Origin: Ferrimicrobium acidiphilum DSM 19497
Lineage (GTDB): Bacteria; Actinomycetota; Acidimicrobiia; Acidimicrobiales; Acidimicrobiaceae
Reading direction: 5' to 3'
NCBI RefSeq assembly: GCF_000949255.1
Contig: NZ_JXUW01000013.1
Location: 1 to 64,000 of the forward strand
Length of the DNA: 64,000 bases
Positions 46,473 to 54,943 of this stretch are shown here, piece by piece (position 1 is the stretch's first letter; each line of letters opens with the position of its first letter). The position numbers and the translations under genes are program-made. Under the pieces are notes generated by a model, which ran no database searches, had not been told where the DNA came from, and worked only from the letters and a program-made list of their open reading frames with translations.

Positions 46473-47087
46473 GTGAGCAACGAAGAAAGCCAACCGGCTC
46501 CCCGGTGGGTCACCGATCACGAAAGCGGACATTCGGAGTGGTACGTTCAACGCTTCCGGAGCCTTGCCGCCCAAGGTGCAGATCTCGAAGGGGAGGCACG
46601 ATTTCTCGATGCGCTCCTTCCGAGACATGCGCGCGTTCTAGACGCAGGGTGCGGACCAGGTCGCGTCGGTGCCGCTCTGCATAGTCGCGGTCATAGCGTG
46701 GTGGGTGTCGACATCGACCCGATTCTCCTCGCAGCCGCGAAGGAGGATCATCCTGGTCCCGTCTGGTTGCAGGCTGACCTCGCCACCATGGATCTGTCCG
46801 CACTTGGCGAGTCCGACCCCTTTGATGCGGCCATAGTCGCGGGGAACGTTATGACCTTCATTGCGATCGGTACCGGGTCTCAGGTCTTACGGCGAATCGC
46901 AGCGCATTTGAAGTCGGGGGCAGCAATCGCCGTAGGGTTTGGCCGCGATCGCGGCTACGACATCTCCACCTTCGATATTGACACTCAAGAAGCTAATCTC
47001 ACGCTCGAACATCGGTTTGCAACCTGGGACCTACGCCCCTGGACTATAGCATCTGACTTCGCCGTCTCGGTGCTGCGAACGCCTTGA
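46473..47087 (+). CDS. Class I SAM-dependent methyltransferase
   Basis: 204 aa. SAM-binding motif I is RVLDAGCGPGRVGAALH (about residues 52-68), motif II VVGVDIDPILLAAA, and motif IV DPFDAAIVAGNVMTFI. Substrate unknown. It begins with a GTG and appears to be leaderless. A short 2-TM protein gene follows 49 bases downstream with its own -10. Confidence 0.83.
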   Translation: MSNEESQPAPRWVTDHESGHSEWYVQRFRSLAAQGADLEGEARFLDALLPRHARVLDAGCGPGRVGAALHSRGHSVVGVDIDPILLAAAKEDHPGPVWLQADLATMDLSALGESDPFDAAIVAGNVMTFIAIGTGSQVLRRIAAHLKSGAAIAVGFGRDRGYDISTFDIDTQEANLTLEHRFATWDLRPWTIASDFAVSVLRTP

Positions 47088-47124
47088 TGTCCATGACGAT
47101 ACAACCAATACGCAGCTAGAGTGC

Positions 47125-47130
47125 TAGGGT
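47125..47130 (+). promoter_or_regulatory. Leaderless -10 element of the small membrane protein gene
   Basis: TAGGGT followed by six bases and ATG; the predicted start of transcription coincides with the start codon. Confidence 0.4.
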
Positions 47131-47136
47131 AAAACC

Positions 47137-47373
47137 ATGGCAGGAGATCGTTATAGCGGCAGGGGTTCACGTTCGGGAGCTGGACAACCCGGATCTGGGG
47201 CGGTCCCGCTGATACTCGGCATCGTCGCGGCTATTTGGATAGTCGGCGGCGTAGCTCTTGGCCTTTACGTTCACGGATCTTGGCGATACATACCTGCAAT
47301 CTTTGCCTGCGGGATAGGCGTTCTTTTTCTGCGTTCAGCAGCCGGCGCCTATGTTCAAAGGCTCAAATCCTAG
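47137..47373 (+). CDS. Small membrane protein with two helices
   Basis: 78 aa, unknown function. A Gly/Ser/Arg-rich N-terminus (GDRYSGRGSRSGAGQPGSG) is followed by two membrane segments (VPLILGIVAAIWIVGGVALGL and YIPAIFACGIGVLFLRSAAG) and a short basic end. Such small proteins are common in actinobacteria. The leaderless promoter arrangement supports it as a real gene. Confidence 0.6.
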   Translation: MAGDRYSGRGSRSGAGQPGSGAVPLILGIVAAIWIVGGVALGLYVHGSWRYIPAIFACGIGVLFLRSAAGAYVQRLKS

Positions 47374-47565
47374 CTGCTCATAAGAACTTCTATCATATAG
47401 ATCCCTAACTAACTACGATGGTTCATCCGACCTCGCAATTGGGTAACTCTCCAGCGGTAGTTGTGCCGGTTTGGGCATGGTCACGCTAAAACCCAGGCAG
47501 CTCTTCACTTGCCAAACTCGCAAGGTAACGATTGCACACAATCACGATGGTAGAGTTATAGCTCG

Positions 47566-48531
47566 ATGGATAGACTGCGTTATCTTGCCATTGCACGCAA
47601 TCCAGATACCTCTTCTGCATTAGGTTACCTAATGATGATCCCAGTCGATGGTGGGATAGTCGTCAAGACCTCGGATACCTGGCCGCGCACCAAGGCGCTC
47701 TACTGTCATCCAGCCTCAATGGCTGATTGGCCCGAGAACCCAGAACTAGTGGTAGAGATTGCGCTCCTCTCGTGCGCCCGCAGGGGAGCTGCGATCGACA
47801 TCGTGGTCGATAGAGCTAGAGAAAATCGCTCCCAACTCGTCTTCACAGTCGCGCGTGGGCGCGACATGATCTTCTGGCAGTCACCGAGGACGCAACGCCA
47901 GGCTAGACCAAAGGGTTCGATCCCTCAGGCAAGAGCGCGTGGAGTCACCGAGGTGCCGATTACCGTCGACACTCGAGAGCACTATCCGTACCAATTTCGC
48001 AATCGATCGGTCATAACCACGCGCGGAGCCTTGTCCTGTGGCGACTATGGCATCTACCGTGAGGATGAGCTCTATGCCGCCGTAGAGCGAAAGACCCTCG
48101 ATGACCTCATTGGCAGTCTGTCAAACAGCCGCCTTCGATATGCAATCGGCCAGCTCGCTACTCTTGCGCACGCCGCCGTAGTCGTGGAGGCGCGCTACTC
48201 CGCGATTCTCCAATCAACCTTCATGCGCCCGGCCCTCATTTTTGATGCTATCGCCGACTACGCGTTACGCTGGCCCGAGGTGCCCGTCGTCTTCTGCGAG
48301 AATAGAAAGCTCGCCGAAGAGTGGACCTACCGCTACTTGGCCGGTGCCTACCACCTCGCTCTCGAACCACCGACTACTCTAGAAACCGCATCGGTCCAAC
48401 CAAAGCCCACACCAGCAGCGATCCGCCAATGGGCTAGCGCACACGACATCGACATACCAGCGAAGGGACGCATCCCACTAGCCATCCGTGAACGTTACCT
48501 GCGTGCTCACGGGCAGGCGGTCATCAACTAA
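47566..48531 (+). CDS. ERCC4-type nuclease fused to an Lsr2 DNA-binding domain
   Basis: 321 aa. Residues 1-115 are an uncharacterised N-terminal region. Residues about 130-245 are an ERCC4/XPF-type nuclease: TVDTREHYPY, LSCGDYGI and AVERKTLDDLIGSLSNSR carry the GD...ERKxxxD metal site. The C-terminal 30 residues (about 285-315, IRQWASAHDIDIPAKGR then IPLAIRERYLRAHG) match the DNA-binding domain of Lsr2, the actinobacterial nucleoid protein that prefers AT-rich DNA; the usual RGR minor-groove hook reads KGR. Role in repair or in silencing/cutting foreign DNA is inference. TAGAGT lies nine bases before the ATG, so the leader is about three bases. Confidence 0.8.
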   Translation: MDRLRYLAIARNPDTSSALGYLMMIPVDGGIVVKTSDTWPRTKALYCHPASMADWPENPELVVEIALLSCARRGAAIDIVVDRARENRSQLVFTVARGRDMIFWQSPRTQRQARPKGSIPQARARGVTEVPITVDTREHYPYQFRNRSVITTRGALSCGDYGIYREDELYAAVERKTLDDLIGSLSNSRLRYAIGQLATLAHAAVVVEARYSAILQSTFMRPALIFDAIADYALRWPEVPVVFCENRKLAEEWTYRYLAGAYHLALEPPTTLETASVQPKPTPAAIRQWASAHDIDIPAKGRIPLAIRERYLRAHGQAVIN

Positions 48532-48683
48532 TCCAAGCCAGCCTTACATCTCGCAGTTGGTTGAGGATTTGGTAAGTGACCAGGACTATCTGATCACGTC
48601 ACTAGCTCTACCCCACTTGTTAGAGCCAACAAAAGGTGATCAGATGCCGGTCTCTTGAATGACGCCAAGTAAAGTGGAACCAG

Positions 48684-48762
48684 TGACGCAGGGTGCTCGA
48701 CGACGTCGAGCTGAGAAAGACCTGTTGAACCTGATCTAGTTAGTACTAGCGGAGGGACGTCA
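48684..48762 (+). ncRNA. TPP riboswitch (THI element)
   Basis: Matches the thiamin pyrophosphate aptamer: P1 TGACG (48684-48688) with CGTCA (48758-48762), P3 stem GCTCGACG/CGTCGAGC, the conserved CTGAGA (48711-48716), the TTGAACCTGATC strand (48725-48736), the CTAGT-TAGT-ACTAG hairpin, and GCGGAGGGA. The GGAGGG at 48751-48756 is both part of the aptamer core and the only ribosome site for the ATG at 48766, so ligand binding would hide it directly. It controls the substrate-binding protein gene that follows. Confidence 0.93.
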
Positions 48763-48765
48763 ACC

Positions 48766-50679
48766 ATGACCGACATGTCAATTCCATCGGCAACACCTAT
48801 GCAATGCTCGAATCCTCGGAGTTTTGCTCCCAATCGGAGATTGCGGCAACGCAAAGCGCATATGTCTCGGCTTCAAAGGCCGAAGGGTTTCGGTGGGGTT
48901 ATCGCCCTCTTAGTGGCTGCGCTCCTCCTCGCAAGTTGCGCTAACTCGTCGCCATCTAAGACGTCACACTCCGTCGCCTCCGGTGGAGTCGCCTCGTATG
49001 CCTTGGGTGCTGGCGATCAATTCAGCTGGATACTCCCGCTCGAAAACGAGGCTAACTACGAAAACTACAATTCGAACGTATCAAACGGCCTCTACAGACC
49101 CTTGTATTACGTCGGAGGCGCCGGAACCACCGGCATCAACTATCCACTTTCGATCGGAACTGCGCCTATCTACTCCAACGGCGACAAGACAGTTACCATA
49201 AAGCTTCGTCACAACTACACCTGGTCCGACGGTCAACCGGTAACCACCAAAGATATCAAGTTCTTCTTTCAACTCGAGGCTGCTGGTGCCAAAAATGGTG
49301 ACTATGCCCCGTATCTCCCTGGTCGCATGCCCACAGATATCACCAGCGTCAGCTATCAAGGGTCGTACCAGTTCACACTCCACCTCAACCATGCATACAA
49401 CCCGGTATGGTTCACTGGCAATCAACTCACCTGGATCTATCCGCTACCAGTCCAGAGCTGGGATAAGACTTGCCTTACCTGTAGAGTCGGCAATGTCGCC
49501 TCGACACCAAGTGGTGCAACCAAGGTGATCGACTTCCTCTATAAGGAGTCAGGCCAACTTAGCACCTATGCAACCAACCCTCTATGGAAGAACGTAGATG
49601 GGCCGTGGGAGCTTACCGGTTACAATCCGACCACTTATCATGCCGTGTTTCGAGCCAATCCGCACTACACGGGAGCCGGCAAACCCAAGCTCGCTGGCTA
49701 TCAGATCTACTCCTTCACCTCTGCGACAGCTGAACTTGATGCTCTACGTTCAGGAGTGGTCGACTTCGGGTACTTGCCGACCTCCGACCTCCAACTGTCA
49801 AACTACTTCAAGACCCACGGCTACTCGATTAAGCCATGGAAGGTCTTCTATGACAACATTGCCGAACTCGGCTACACGGGCCCCTATCGTCAGCTCGTCG
49901 ATCAGTTATACCTACGCCAAGCTCTCCAACACCTCGTTAACGAGCCGCTCTATTTGAAGACGACACTCCATGGGTTTGGCATGCTCGACTACGGATCAGC
50001 TCCGATTTATGCGGGATCGAACTACGTAAGCCCACAACTGCATCACGATCCCTATCCATACTCTGTTGCTGCAGCGCGGAAGTTGCTGACGAGCCATGGC
50101 TGGAGACTCTCCGCCTCGGGACCATCCACCTGCGTCAACCCTGGAACTGGCTCCAATCAATGCGGTGCTGGCATCAAAAAGGGCGCACCACTCACCATCT
50201 CTATGATGTATGCAACACCAAGTGCGAGTCTCGCTGCCCAGGCACAGGCGTTTGCTACCGCAGCTCACGCAGCCGGGATCACAATCAAACTCAACCCACA
50301 ACTGCAGAGCACGATGTATTCGACAGCAGGCGTATGTCCTCCTGGCCCGTGCAATTGGGGCATCGCTCTCTATGGAGCCCAAGAGGACTTTGGTCAATAC
50401 GTACTCGTCCCAACAGCCGGTGTAGAGTTTGCCAAGGGCAACTACTGGGGCGGCGGATACTATAACCCCACGGAACAACATCTACTGAACGCCGCCTACG
50501 ATCTACCTGGTTTGTCCCGGCTCTACCAGGTCGAGAACTATCAAAGCAAACAGGTGGCAGGCCTTTGGTGGACGGTAGGCGACTACGCGATCGCGGTAGT
50601 AAACAAGCACCTCACCGGGTGGAATCCTCTCAACCCTTATGCAAACTACATGCCATCACGCTGGAGTCTTAACGGTTAA
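48766..50679 (+). CDS. Substrate-binding lipoprotein, family 5 (thiamin-regulated)
   Basis: 637 aa solute-binding protein of the SBP_bac_5 (oligopeptide/nickel) type. It has a lipobox LLLASC (Cys58) and the family segments NGLYRPLYYVG, VTIKLRHNYTWSDGQPVTTKD and ATAELDALRSGVVDFGYLP. The ATG at 48766 is served by the riboswitch GGAGGG but adds 32 residues before a normal signal peptide; an ATG at 48862 would give a standard 25-residue signal, without a ribosome site. No permease or ATPase genes adjoin, so it is an orphan. Thiamin, its pyrimidine/thiazole parts or a peptide-like derivative as ligand is inferred from the riboswitch. Confidence 0.88.
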   Translation: MTDMSIPSATPMQCSNPRSFAPNRRLRQRKAHMSRLQRPKGFGGVIALLVAALLLASCANSSPSKTSHSVASGGVASYALGAGDQFSWILPLENEANYENYNSNVSNGLYRPLYYVGGAGTTGINYPLSIGTAPIYSNGDKTVTIKLRHNYTWSDGQPVTTKDIKFFFQLEAAGAKNGDYAPYLPGRMPTDITSVSYQGSYQFTLHLNHAYNPVWFTGNQLTWIYPLPVQSWDKTCLTCRVGNVASTPSGATKVIDFLYKESGQLSTYATNPLWKNVDGPWELTGYNPTTYHAVFRANPHYTGAGKPKLAGYQIYSFTSATAELDALRSGVVDFGYLPTSDLQLSNYFKTHGYSIKPWKVFYDNIAELGYTGPYRQLVDQLYLRQALQHLVNEPLYLKTTLHGFGMLDYGSAPIYAGSNYVSPQLHHDPYPYSVAAARKLLTSHGWRLSASGPSTCVNPGTGSNQCGAGIKKGAPLTISMMYATPSASLAAQAQAFATAAHAAGITIKLNPQLQSTMYSTAGVCPPGPCNWGIALYGAQEDFGQYVLVPTAGVEFAKGNYWGGGYYNPTEQHLLNAAYDLPGLSRLYQVENYQSKQVAGLWWTVGDYAIAVVNKHLTGWNPLNPYANYMPSRWSLNG

Positions 50680-50804
50680 CGCGAATCTACTCACAAAACA
50701 GAACGCGGTTCCTGCTCGCCACCTTGACAGTTGATGGACAGATGCCGAACCGCAGTCACTCTCCCCGAGTGCGCAACCATTACCCTAGTTGGAACCACCT
50801 AAAT

Positions 50805-50838
50805 CGACCGATCGGCCGAATCCACGGCCGATCGGTCG
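50805..50838. terminator. Perfect 14-bp hairpin between convergent genes
   Basis: CGACCGATCGGCCG / CGGCCGATCGGTCG with a 6-base loop, between the SBP gene (plus) and the FUSC gene (minus). No T tract, so it may be a bidirectional terminator of the L-shaped kind or another palindromic element. Confidence 0.5.
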
Positions 50839-50939
50839 GCCAGTTCGGTCCACTAATCAGGTCCGAGCGAGCCATGCGCATTATCTAACGTCAATGACTC
50901 GCAACTACAAGTCATCGCTCTGCCAGGATGATCCACATA

Positions 50940-53054
50940 TTAAATCATCAAAACAACCGATCCGTACTGTTCAATGAGTGCACCAAGCTCTTGAAAGCTA
51001 CTGACTAGCTCAAGGATCTGTCGATAGAGGACTGTCGACGCAACTAGATCACTGGGGAACGGAGGTGGTGGCCCGACCTCTTCAGGATCAGACATTGAGC
51101 CAAACGACATTAGCCGATCGGCCTGATAACAGGCAAGCTGCTCGATTGCATTACCAAGCTCGATCATGCCACTAAAGAACTGGTGCTCAGTTAAGAGCTC
51201 CGCATTGAGTGCTAGCGCGAGCAACGCGCAAAAGTTCACCTGTGAAAGAATGGCACCAGCAGTCGCGACTGCCGCTTGCTGTGTCCCTGGTTCAGTCGAC
51301 ATGCCCTCGAGCAGGGTGGCAGCTAGCTGTCTCGAGGAACGGGCACTCACCGAAAGCACTCGGAGCTCCTCGACATCTAAAACTCCGTCGTCATCGGCAT
51401 GAGTAGTGTCAAAACAACTAAGCACGGCCTTCGCGTACGCACCTTGAGTCCTCACCATCGCAGCGAGCGATTTTGGCAAAAGACGTCGCCGCCAGGTGGG
51501 CCACAAGATAAAAACAGCGATAGCCACCGCCCCTCCGAGGGCTGTTGCTATCGCCCGCTCCTCAGAGGTAGAACCTACCGGAGATCCTATAATCGCGAAC
51601 ATCGCGACCACATCAGAGGTCAGAAATATGCTGTAGAGAAAATAATTGGCACGATAGGTGGCGTAGGTACACCATGTAAGCACAACGATCGATACGATCA
51701 GGACGCCGTGACTCGGCACCACCAATGCTGCCAGCTCCGTCACAGCCACCGCCCCTATGAGCGTCCCGCCAAGTCTGGCCAACCCTCGCTGTACCGTGCC
51801 ACTGAAATCGCCTTGAAGCACCACGGCCGCCGTCATTGGAACCCAATAACCATTGGCCAACCCGAAGGCGTGCGCCAAATATGTACCAGCAACCAGCACT
51901 AATACGAGTCGGCCGGCGTGAAACAACAACTCGGAATCGGCGGCGAGCACCTTGCCTAGGCCGCGTAGTCGTCGCCTCAAGGTTTCGTCCAACGATCCTT
52001 GATTACCGATATTCAGCCCTGGCAGCACAACGCGCGAACCCGCTGTAGCTACCTCATTCGTCAGATGAAGCGCACGATCAAGCTGACGAGCCAGCAGACC
52101 GAGAATGGGTCTAGACGCATCCGCTTCTGGCGCAACCAGGTCCAAAGATCTCACAAAGAGCCTGCGATGTCGACGACTCCACAGTCGCACCTTAGCCTTT
52201 AGAGAGGTAGACAAACTGAGCTGATCTCCAATGGCGCCGAGTAACACCGCCGCCTGTTGCAGAAAGGAAATTGCCCATTGCGACTCGGTTTCGGCCTCAT
52301 CAAACTCGCCCCGGGCCTCAAAAACCAGAGCACTCAACGAGAGTCGAATGTCCTGGGCGAGCTGAAACAACTCCTTCAAGGCCACAATGGCGGATGGGTC
52401 TCCGAGCGGATTGGGATCACCGAGCCAGTCGGCACCAGATGTGAGTTGATCGGCGGCCGGTGCCGTTCGGGGACTAGATCTCGCATAGTTCGACAAGCGT
52501 CGGTAGACCTCACCAACCGAAGCCATCTCCCCATCTAGTCGTCGGGTCGGCCAAGTGAGCACCAGGAGAATAATCTGCAGTAGCGCGCCGCCAAGCACCC
52601 AGAGGGACTGCACGACTGAGCCCTCAATACCCATACCAAGCGAGCTAAAGACTACCAACACCTCAACGGCCTGCATCGCGGCCATCGACATCCCTGGACC
52701 AAAAGCGCCGGCGATTCCTGCAAGAAATCCCCAAATAGCGAGCACAACAAGCAGTAGCAGAAGATGAGGGGCCGCAATCGCACCAACAAAGGCAGAGACC
52801 GTCACGCCAACGCTGGCCAACATCATATTGCGTAGTGTGCTCCGGTAACGACCCTCGAAGGAGACAAAGCCAACAACAAGTGCACCAACAGCGGCACTAA
52901 CCCCGTCTCCGACATAGCCGGTCGCCACACCGATGATAAGCGGAGGTAACATCCCCAGAGCGCACCGCAGGCCGACGGAGACCGCCATACCAGAGCGTTC
53001 AACGCTAGCTACATCGTCAAGCAGGGCCCGCCATGGACCACTTTTACGAACCAC
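50940..53054 (-). CDS. FUSC-family membrane protein
   Basis: 704 aa integral membrane protein of the fusaric acid resistance/aromatic acid exporter-like family. It has two similar blocks of hydrophobic helices: residues about 25-165 (CALGMLPPLIIGVATGYVGD) and about 385-520 (LANGYWVPMTAAVVLQGDFSGTVQRGLARLGGTLIG), each followed by a long cytoplasmic helical region. VPMTAAVVLQ with GTxxRGxxRxxGTxxG is the FUSC signature. Substrate unknown. The GTG start lacks a clear ribosome site. Confidence 0.82.
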   Translation of the reverse strand: MVRKSGPWRALLDDVASVERSGMAVSVGLRCALGMLPPLIIGVATGYVGDGVSAAVGALVVGFVSFEGRYRSTLRNMMLASVGVTVSAFVGAIAAPHLLLLLVVLAIWGFLAGIAGAFGPGMSMAAMQAVEVLVVFSSLGMGIEGSVVQSLWVLGGALLQIILLVLTWPTRRLDGEMASVGEVYRRLSNYARSSPRTAPAADQLTSGADWLGDPNPLGDPSAIVALKELFQLAQDIRLSLSALVFEARGEFDEAETESQWAISFLQQAAVLLGAIGDQLSLSTSLKAKVRLWSRRHRRLFVRSLDLVAPEADASRPILGLLARQLDRALHLTNEVATAGSRVVLPGLNIGNQGSLDETLRRRLRGLGKVLAADSELLFHAGRLVLVLVAGTYLAHAFGLANGYWVPMTAAVVLQGDFSGTVQRGLARLGGTLIGAVAVTELAALVVPSHGVLIVSIVVLTWCTYATYRANYFLYSIFLTSDVVAMFAIIGSPVGSTSEERAIATALGGAVAIAVFILWPTWRRRLLPKSLAAMVRTQGAYAKAVLSCFDTTHADDDGVLDVEELRVLSVSARSSRQLAATLLEGMSTEPGTQQAAVATAGAILSQVNFCALLALALNAELLTEHQFFSGMIELGNAIEQLACYQADRLMSFGSMSDPEEVGPPPPFPSDLVASTVLYRQILELVSSFQELGALIEQYGSVVLMI

Positions 53055-53270
53055 TGCATGGCCCTGTCTCGATGCACTCTCGGCTAGTCATCGCAAGCTT
53101 TCCCTATCGCCTATCGTCGCGCGCGGACGAGTTCGAATAACCCTCTTCGCGTTAACAGCCTACCGCCCACGAATCGCTCATTATTGCGCCGACAACCGCT
53201 ATCTCATCGCGCCATTCAGCCACCGGTTAGACTTACCAGAACAAGCTCGGCAGCCGGAATCGTAACCTCA

Positions 53271-53927
53271 CTAAGTGATAGGCGACCGCGTCATAGTGAC
53301 ACGAAAAAGCTTGCGTGGAAGCTCACCTTCGTTAAAGGGGGTGACATCGTCTAGCTCAAACCCATCGGCGAGACGATCGACTAAGTCACGGTCGAAAAAA
53401 TGCACGACAAAGCCACCGTTCTCGAACCGGTTATCACCGAAATCAGCTCCAACCCCATAGTGGGCGTCCCCGGTATGACGGGCAGTGTAGACCAACACTC
53501 CCCCAGGACGAAGGACTCTCCTTGTCTCTTGGGTCAAGCTGATAAGCTCCTCGGTCGAAAGCGCCATATTGAAAAGCATGTGCGAATAGCAAGCATCGAA
53601 GCTCTCATCTGGGAAAGGGAGCGGCTCATGAACATCGTGCTTGACGACGCCCAACTGATGCTCAAACCTTGTCGCGCGCAATCGAAGCTCACGCAGTCCT
53701 TCGTCGGAGTAATCAAGCGCAGTCACATCGAGACCGGCCTCCAGCATCGGCACGGTGTCCCGACCTTGCCCAGAGCCCAATTCAAGAACCGTCTTCAGTC
53801 CCAAGCGCGAGAACAGGTCTATCGCATATGCACCAGGTTCGCTGGCAGAAGACCCGTACATCGATGGATTCTCGTGATAAGTTCTCTCCCAGTGGAGTCG
53901 TTGATCCTCGCTTATCTTCTCTTTCAC
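53271..53927 (-). CDS. Class I SAM-dependent methyltransferase
   Basis: 218 aa. Motif I TVLELGSGQGRDTVPML (about residues 45-61), motif II VTALDYSDEGLRELR, and FPDESFDACYSHMLFNM with LRPGGVLVYTAR are typical of ubiquinone/menaquinone or thiopurine-like methyltransferases. The GTG at 53927 has AGGGGG five bases upstream; the frame stays open to 53963. The N-terminal HWERTYHENPSMYG is also seen in tellurite-resistance-like (TehB-type) methyltransferases. Substrate unknown. Confidence 0.83.
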   Translation of the reverse strand: MKEKISEDQRLHWERTYHENPSMYGSSASEPGAYAIDLFSRLGLKTVLELGSGQGRDTVPMLEAGLDVTALDYSDEGLRELRLRATRFEHQLGVVKHDVHEPLPFPDESFDACYSHMLFNMALSTEELISLTQETRRVLRPGGVLVYTARHTGDAHYGVGADFGDNRFENGGFVVHFFDRDLVDRLADGFELDDVTPFNEGELPRKLFRVTMTRSPIT

Positions 53928-54187
53928 AGCCACCCCCTGCCGCTTGCAGTCTAGCCGTTGCATTCATTCACGATCTGGGCGCCCCAGCACGCGAATCCAT
54001 GCGCCGAATTCAACGATCTATATCTCCTCATCAGTCGGCTCTAACCCTGAAGGGCACAGAACATGCCAGCATAGCTACCGGCGAAGGGTGGGATGGCAGT
54101 GACGATCGACGAGTCTTCCGATAGCGGCCTGCCTCCAGATTTCGACAACTACAATAGCAAACATCTCAATCTGGGGGGATGGAGCAA

Positions 54188-54676
54188 ATGAGCTACGAGA
54201 ACGACAACCTAGGGCAAACGCAGCCATCAGACGACAAGCCTGCGGCATCGTCTGGTCTGCCAAAATTTCAAGCATCGGCAGATGCGAACCGGACTGTGGA
54301 GGTGCCGTCTATAGCACTGGTAGCTGCATACCTCAGAATGTGGAGGCTCTTCACAAACTTCCGTATTCGGTCAACCAGAGGCGAGTATTGGAAGGCCTAC
54401 CTGGGCAACGCCGTTGTCGGCATTATTTTCCTAATTGCACTCATCCTCTTGCATAACCTAGTTGTTATAGCAATCTACTTTCTTTATTCACTTGCGCTGA
54501 TCACCCCATCGCTCGCCATCACCATCCGGCGGCTCCACGATACTGACCACAGTGGTGGATGGGTCTTCATCGGCCTCGTTCCCCTGGTGGGCGCCATAGT
54601 CCTCCTCGTATTCATGGTGCAACGCTCAACTCCCGGGAACAATCGCTACGGGCCGCCAGTTACCTCACTCCCCTAG
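54188..54676 (+). CDS. DUF805 family membrane protein
   Basis: 162 aa. After a polar N-terminal region of about 50 residues, the DUF805 domain begins: FRIRSTRGEYWKAYLGN, hydrophobic helices (VVGIIFLIALILL and VVIAIYFLYSLALITPSLAI), the RRLHDTDHSGGW signature, and a last helix. The function of the family is unknown. ATG 54188 sits behind GGGGGGATGGAG; ATG 54179 is an alternative. Confidence 0.85.
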   Translation: MSYENDNLGQTQPSDDKPAASSGLPKFQASADANRTVEVPSIALVAAYLRMWRLFTNFRIRSTRGEYWKAYLGNAVVGIIFLIALILLHNLVVIAIYFLYSLALITPSLAITIRRLHDTDHSGGWVFIGLVPLVGAIVLLVFMVQRSTPGNNRYGPPVTSLP

Positions 54677-54943
54677 CGGCGATCTAGCTTCCGGACCGCA
54701 TTGCCAACTCGTCTATGGGTAGAGTTCTCTATCGAGACAACAAAGACTCGGCAGTCTCCAAACCGAGTTGATCCGATACCAATACGCTGACCGTTTCAGG
54801 CTCGGATATAAACATGGAGAGTTGGTGTCTACAACACTGGACTGGCAACTGCTTTCACCCACAGCGTTACTAGAGGCAAGCTATCCGGGATCTAGCCTAA
54901 CAGGAGCGGACTCGCTCGCATTCAACACCGACGATTGGACCAG

